5,829 bases of DNA from JAICLV01 sp036380925 (GTDB taxonomy: Bacteria > Actinomycetota > Actinomycetes > Acidothermales > Acidothermaceae). Location: assembly GCA_036380925.1 (NCBI GenBank), contig DASVDW010000030.1, forward strand, positions 1 through 5,829. The letters run 5' to 3'. The notes under the pieces were generated by a model. That model saw only the letters and a program-made list of their open reading frames with translations, ran no database searches and had not been told where the DNA came from. Positions 5,364 through 5,829 of the stretch are shown here, in pieces; position 1 is the first letter of the stretch, and the number at the start of each line of letters is the position of its first letter. A program made the translations under genes and the position numbers.

Positions 5364-5829
5364 TCACCGGTTATCGTGCGCCGCCTTTGCTTCCTCAACC
5401 GCTAGGTCGGCGCGGTGCGCCGCCCGCTCGGCGGCGGTCGCTTGCTTTCGCGCCTCCCGCTCTTCCCGCTTGGCAGCGGTCAGCTCTTGCTCGAGAGCGT
5501 GTAGCCGCTCGGTTAGCTCCGCTGTCGCGCGGGTGAGGTTGGCGACCCGGTCGGCCGCTTCGTCGCGCCGCGCCGTCGCGGCGACGAGCTGAGCGGCAGC
5601 TTCCTTGGCCGCCTTTTCCGCTCGCCTCAAGGCTTCCGCCGCCGCGCGCGCCGCAGCCGCGGCGGTTGCGGCGGCTTTCGCAGGCTTTGCCGTGGCAGGG
5701 CGGGCGGCTTGCGGGTTTTCGGGTTGGACGACGCGCAGGTGCGGCGCCGCGGAGTCAAATCCGGCGTCCGGGGTGAGCGCGGTCGTGAGCCGACCCGACG
5801 CGACCACCTGCGCGGCGTCCGGATTGGCA
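5364..5829 (-). CDS. Alanine-rich coiled-coil protein of unknown function (N-terminus beyond window edge)
   Basis: The minus-strand frame is open from the right edge to a TGA at 5366-5364, showing 154 residues. A GTG at 5807 could be a start, but no stop precedes it in frame and the upstream residues (ANPDAAQ) read like protein, so I treat it as the C-terminal part of a longer gene. The first 35 or so residues (VASGRLTTALTPDAGFD, then APHLRVVQP) look like a small folded or linker segment. From about residue 40 the chain is Ala/Lys/Pro-rich (AARPATAKPAKAAATAAAAA). From about residue 60 to the end it is a long charged helix rich in Ala, Glu, Arg and Lys with leucines at heptad-like spacing (VANLTRATAELTERLHALEQEL), a probable coiled coil. 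No enzyme motif is visible and I do not recognise the family. Likely roles such as structural, scaffold or partner-binding protein are guesses. Confidence 0.65.
   Translation of the reverse strand, partial: ANPDAAQVVASGRLTTALTPDAGFDSAAPHLRVVQPENPQAARPATAKPAKAAATAAAAARAAAEALRRAEKAAKEAAAQLVAATARRDEAADRVANLTRATAELTERLHALEQELTAAKREEREARKQATAAERAAHRADLAVEEAKAAHDNR

Overview
The window is GC-rich DNA that is coding almost end to end. Its third-position GC bias, frequent GTG starts, Shine-Dalgarno sites of the GAGGAG and GAAGGAG type, and gene families suggest a high-GC actinobacterium. That assignment rests on style and families only, because no rRNA or marker gene is present. I see no insertion sequence, integrase, tRNA, rRNA, CRISPR array or phage gene, so it reads as ordinary chromosomal background with a few interesting junctions.

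Layout from left to right. (1) Positions 1-1498, minus strand: a multi-pass membrane glycosyltransferase of the GT39/PMT_2 family, missing only its last few codons at the left edge. (2) 1499-1778: a 280-bp divergent intergenic region. (3) 1779-2957, plus: glutaryl-CoA dehydrogenase (gcdH) with its substrate-binding and catalytic residues intact. (4) 2954-3658, plus: a lipoprotein HNH nuclease (DUF1524/GmrSD C-terminal type) whose GTG start overlaps the gcdH stop as GTGA. (5) 3655-4488, minus: an NmrA/QorB-like NAD(P)-binding oxidoreductase, whose stop codon shares a CTAG with the nuclease stop. (6) 4529-5170, plus: a short spermidine-synthase-like Rossmann methyltransferase-fold protein, divergent from gene 5 across only 40 bp. 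(7) 5171-5363: a convergent intergenic stretch with hairpins and C-rich tracts. (8) 5364-5829, minus: the C-terminal part of an alanine-rich coiled-coil protein entering from the right edge.

How the genes relate. The only convincing operon is gcdH plus the nuclease lipoprotein. The former belongs to lysine/tryptophan degradation in the cytosol and the latter acts outside the membrane, so the coupling looks like shared expression, not shared pathway. The oxidoreductase and the spermidine-synthase-like gene share a very small divergent promoter space. The likely starts were chosen from sequence signals: a strong Shine-Dalgarno site for the plus gene, and a TAnnnT -10-like hexamer seven bases before the GTG for the minus gene.

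I did not find a convincing new multi-gene system. The points most worth a second look are the gcdH-nuclease coupling, the palindromic shared stop, the 12-bp hairpin inside the 3' end of the spermidine-synthase-like gene, and the unrecognised coiled-coil protein.
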